Source: Haliotis asinina | Taxonomy: Eukaryota > Mollusca > Gastropoda > Lepetellida > Haliotidae | Assembly (NCBI RefSeq): GCF_037392515.1 | Contig: NC_090291.1 | Span: 1,762,501 to 1,826,500, forward strand | Reading direction: 5' to 3' | DNA: 64,000 nt | Shown here: positions 62,701 to 64,000 of the stretch, one piece after another | How the letters are laid out: the number at the start of each line of letters is the position of its first letter | Position numbering within the stretch: the first letter of the stretch is position 1 | Position numbers and translations under genes: made by a program | The notes under the pieces: model-generated | The model's database searches: none | Told to the model about the DNA's origin: nothing | What the model saw: the letters and a program-made list of their open reading frames with translations, nothing else

Positions 62701-64000
62701 TCTTTGTAAATATGAAAGTTTCAAGACAAAGTTGGATACAGATCTTTTTTTTGCTAGAATAATCAATGTTAATTGTTCAGCTGAAGTTCAAAGTTGGGTT
62801 GGTTGAACAACATCCTCAATATCTCTAGGGTATACATTCCGATGAGTCTCCACTATACCCTGGATGCATCTACAAGTCAGCCTCATAATTTTATTGCTTC
62901 CCTTTGCTGACTCCACATTCTCACAGTAGCCAGTCAGCTATTCCGCCCTTACAACCGAACTGCTCAGTGTCAACAAAGATAGCAGTCACAGCTGGGAAGG
63001 TTTGGTCGCAGTGTGAATCAGATATGGGGGACATCATGCACTACAGACAAATTGATAGGTTCGAAAAATATATCCATGAACTCCTACCTCTTTCAGAGAA
63101 CCTATGCATGATTTGTGTTGCCAAGTTTAATCAGTTAGGTAATTAAAACAGCGAAAGTGAGTTGTGATTGGTTCACTCAACCTCCCAACACAGACACCTG
63201 ATTGAATAAAAAGCCAACCAAGGAAGGTAATACATTTATCGGGCAGAGTCGTAGATGCATCCAGGATGCAATGGAGATTCATCAGAGTGTATATCCTGGA
63301 GATGTCATGGATGGTTAAATAAGTGAGCCTTGCTCACATTTCGTGGCTCGTTTCTGTTCTGTTTGGTAAAATCTTAAAAACAATGGAAATCAGAGTAGAT
63401 TCTATTACTTGTAACATCTGAATGTTTCATTACAGAGTTCCAGATCCTGCACCAAACAGTGGGCAAAGAAGGTTGGCTTGCTCTTGTTGGGATCACTGGG
63501 GTCCTGGCTCTTATTGCTGTTGCACTGCTTGCTCATCTGTTCAGCTTCCATGTCTACCTCAGTGAGTGTCCAGTCACCATACCAACTGCAGAAGTCAATG
63601 CTCATGATGTTGATCACTGGATTGTTTGGTCAAGACTGTTATTTACAGACTGTTGTCATATAGCTGGAATATGAGTCAATGTGCCCCTATGATGCAGTGT
63701 GCAAGGGTCTGAGTGTATATAACTACATGCATGTTTTCACTATGTGTTGCAGTGTGCAAGGGTCTGCGTGTATATAACTACATGCATGTTTTCACTTTGC
63801 GTTGCAGTGTGCAAGGGTCTGAGTGTATATGACTACATGCATGTTTTCACTATGTGTTGCAGTGTGCAAGGGTCTGAGTGTATATAACTACATGCATGTT
63901 TTCACTGTGTGTTGCAGTGTGCAAGGGTCTGAGTATATATGACTACATGCATGTTTTCACTATGTGTTGCAGTGTGCAAGGGTCTGAGTGTGTATGACTA
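56742..64000 (+). CDS. ZDHHC1/11: DHHC palmitoyltransferase (ZDHHC1/11-type), 5' part, continues beyond window
   Basis: Transfers palmitate to protein Cys in cell membranes. Coding exons: 56750-56914 (spliced 5' UTR from 56742), 59424-59599, 60116-60217, 61575-61699, 62315-62332 (18-nt microexon), 63436-63561, next from about 63972. All junctions are GT-AG and in phase; 237 codons before the last exon. Order: [13 protein letters not shown], membrane span 1 (about 25-42), span 2 (about 57-75), NPAD, the Cys-rich domain with [12 protein letters not shown] and the catalytic DHHC in [12 protein letters not shown], span 3 (exon 4), span 4 (exon 6, ending SFHVYL). The PPHPLQ and NPAD motifs fit the ZDHHC1/11 branch. 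Exon 7 starts CKGLSVYDY and is cut by the window edge. Confidence 0.92.
56985..57105 (+). repeat. tRNA-derived SINE, second family, 3' truncated
   Basis: A box tagcctagtggttaaa, B box ggtttgattcg and body tgtgaagcccattcctgg match the 56,505 copy. In intron 1 of the DHHC gene. Confidence 0.7.
57267..58605 (-). mobile_element. Tc1-like DNA transposon in intron 1 of the DHHC gene
   Basis: Ends read CAGTGACGTGC inward on both sides (57,267 and 58,605), with a shared gcaacaaaca a few bases in. TA flanks the left end; the right flank reads GA, so one side of the target duplication has mutated. 1,339 bp. A different family from the element at 15,259. Opposite orientation to the host gene. Confidence 0.88.
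57424..58411 (-). pseudogene. Tc1-like transposase with a frameshift
   Basis: ATG 58411 begins an HTH region ([31 protein letters not shown]). Near 58,075-58,085 coding moves by 1 nt into the frame with the catalytic domain: [21 protein letters not shown] and [11 protein letters not shown] carry the D, D and E. A second Tc1 helix ([10 protein letters not shown]) precedes the shift. Otherwise open to the stop at 57,424. Confidence 0.88.
58606..59423. other. Distal part of DHHC intron 1, no further feature
   Basis: Unremarkable sequence up to the exon 2 acceptor. Confidence 0.5.
59944..60050 (-). repeat. Fragment of the dispersed about 400-bp repeat
   Basis: Shares acaactttgcagattctgat and cgaaacaaatcatcaaaaat with the copy at 46,515. 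In DHHC intron 2. Confidence 0.7.
60360..60620 (+). repeat. SINE copy, abalone-like family
   Basis: Head tgaagatccatccgggttag and cccatgcttgtcgtaagagg, middle gatgatcactgtattgtttg, tail acagctggaataatgctaaa then gcgttaaacaacc. A reverse tail fragment precedes it (about 60,250-60,290). In DHHC intron 3. Confidence 0.75.
60690..61450. repeat. About 32-bp minisatellite in DHHC intron 3
   Basis: About 22 copies of gtgaagtgtgtgtcttgaag followed by tagtatct and gtat or atat, some shortened. It ends about 125 bp before exon 4. Confidence 0.95.
61757..61905 (+). repeat. SINE copy, shortened
   Basis: tgacctgtgaagatcagggc, cctggtccagtcttgattat and the tail gctagaatattgctggcttc. In DHHC intron 4. Confidence 0.7.
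62125..62275 (+). repeat. SINE 3' half with canonical tail
   Basis: gcacagatcgatgctcatgt, attgtctggtccagactaga, accgccatataggtgg and attgctgagtgcggcgtaaa, then four to five actc repeats. It ends about 40 bp before the microexon. Confidence 0.85.
62815..63310. mobile_element. MITE with about 80-bp inverted ends
   Basis: The left end (about 62,815-62,905) and right end (about 63,225-63,310) are inverted copies (shared ctggatgcatctac). The same ends bound the larger nested copy at 18,863-21,895. No coding capacity. In DHHC intron 5. Confidence 0.85.
63590..63672 (+). repeat. SINE fragment
   Basis: aatgctcatgatgttgatca, ctggattgtttggtc and tcatatagctggaatatg. Truncated at both ends, just after DHHC exon 6. 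Confidence 0.65.
63695..64000 (+). repeat. 55-bp tandem repeat of the DHHC exon-7 splice acceptor
   Basis: Copies start at 63,695, 63,750, 63,805, 63,860, 63,915 and 63,970. Each contains ttttcactatgtgttgcag followed by the first codons of exon 7 (tgcaagggtctgagtgta). The sixth copy runs off the window and is the best candidate for the real exon start, since it reads GTGTATGACTA in phase with exon 6. Confidence 0.93.

Overview
The window is eukaryotic and most likely a marine gastropod, probably an abalone (Haliotis). The evidence is two intron-containing animal genes (a cytochrome P450 and a DHHC palmitoyltransferase), a dense load of animal transposons, and many copies of a tRNA-type SINE whose tail (ggaatattgctgagtgcggc, then a TCAC microsatellite) I associate with abalone sequence. 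The species call is recollection plus inference, not a search result.

Layout. 1 to about 8,000: the right-hand part of a Polinton/Maverick (adintovirus-like) element, all genes on the + strand and tightly packed. It has a partial packaging ATPase, several small virion-type proteins, a protein-primed family B DNA polymerase with an open frame, and a retroviral-type integrase with an open frame, followed by a small accessory ORF with its own TATA box. About 10,115-12,986: a 1.44 kb unit repeated twice in tandem, each copy holding half a THAP zinc-finger exon. 15,259-16,555: a Tc1-like transposon with one nonsense codon, lying about 146 bp beyond the stop of the P450. 16,701-44,354 (minus strand): a complete 11-exon, 515-residue P450 whose exons all join in phase. 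Its introns hold a BEL/Pao retrotransposon that has lost RT, a CARD-like exon, an initiator-tRNA-Met-like locus, a 29-copy 52-bp minisatellite that overlaps a splice acceptor, a 6.1 kb I/Nimb-type LINE with recognisable target duplication, and a Penelope-like remnant with hammerhead-type termini. 44.4-56 kb: no convincing gene; minisatellites, MITE-like inverted repeats, a 5S-derived repeat and an interstitial telomeric tract. 56,742-64,000 (plus strand): the 5' part of a ZDHHC1/11-type palmitoyltransferase (six exons plus the start of a seventh), with a second Tc1-like element in intron 1 and a six-copy 55-bp repeat of its exon-7 splice acceptor at the window edge.

How it fits together. The two host genes are membrane proteins (P450 anchored by an N-terminal helix; DHHC enzyme with four membrane spans) and are not obviously linked in function. 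The rest is transposon history: nested insertions, tail sharing between LINE and SINE, and minisatellites that in both host genes have captured an intron 3' splice site. The Polinton genes form one coordinated viral-type block (packaging, virion proteins, replication, integration). Its unusual points are three Rho_N/SAP-like repeats at the N-terminus of the polymerase and a family of 17-nt hairpin palindromes scattered through its coding sequence.
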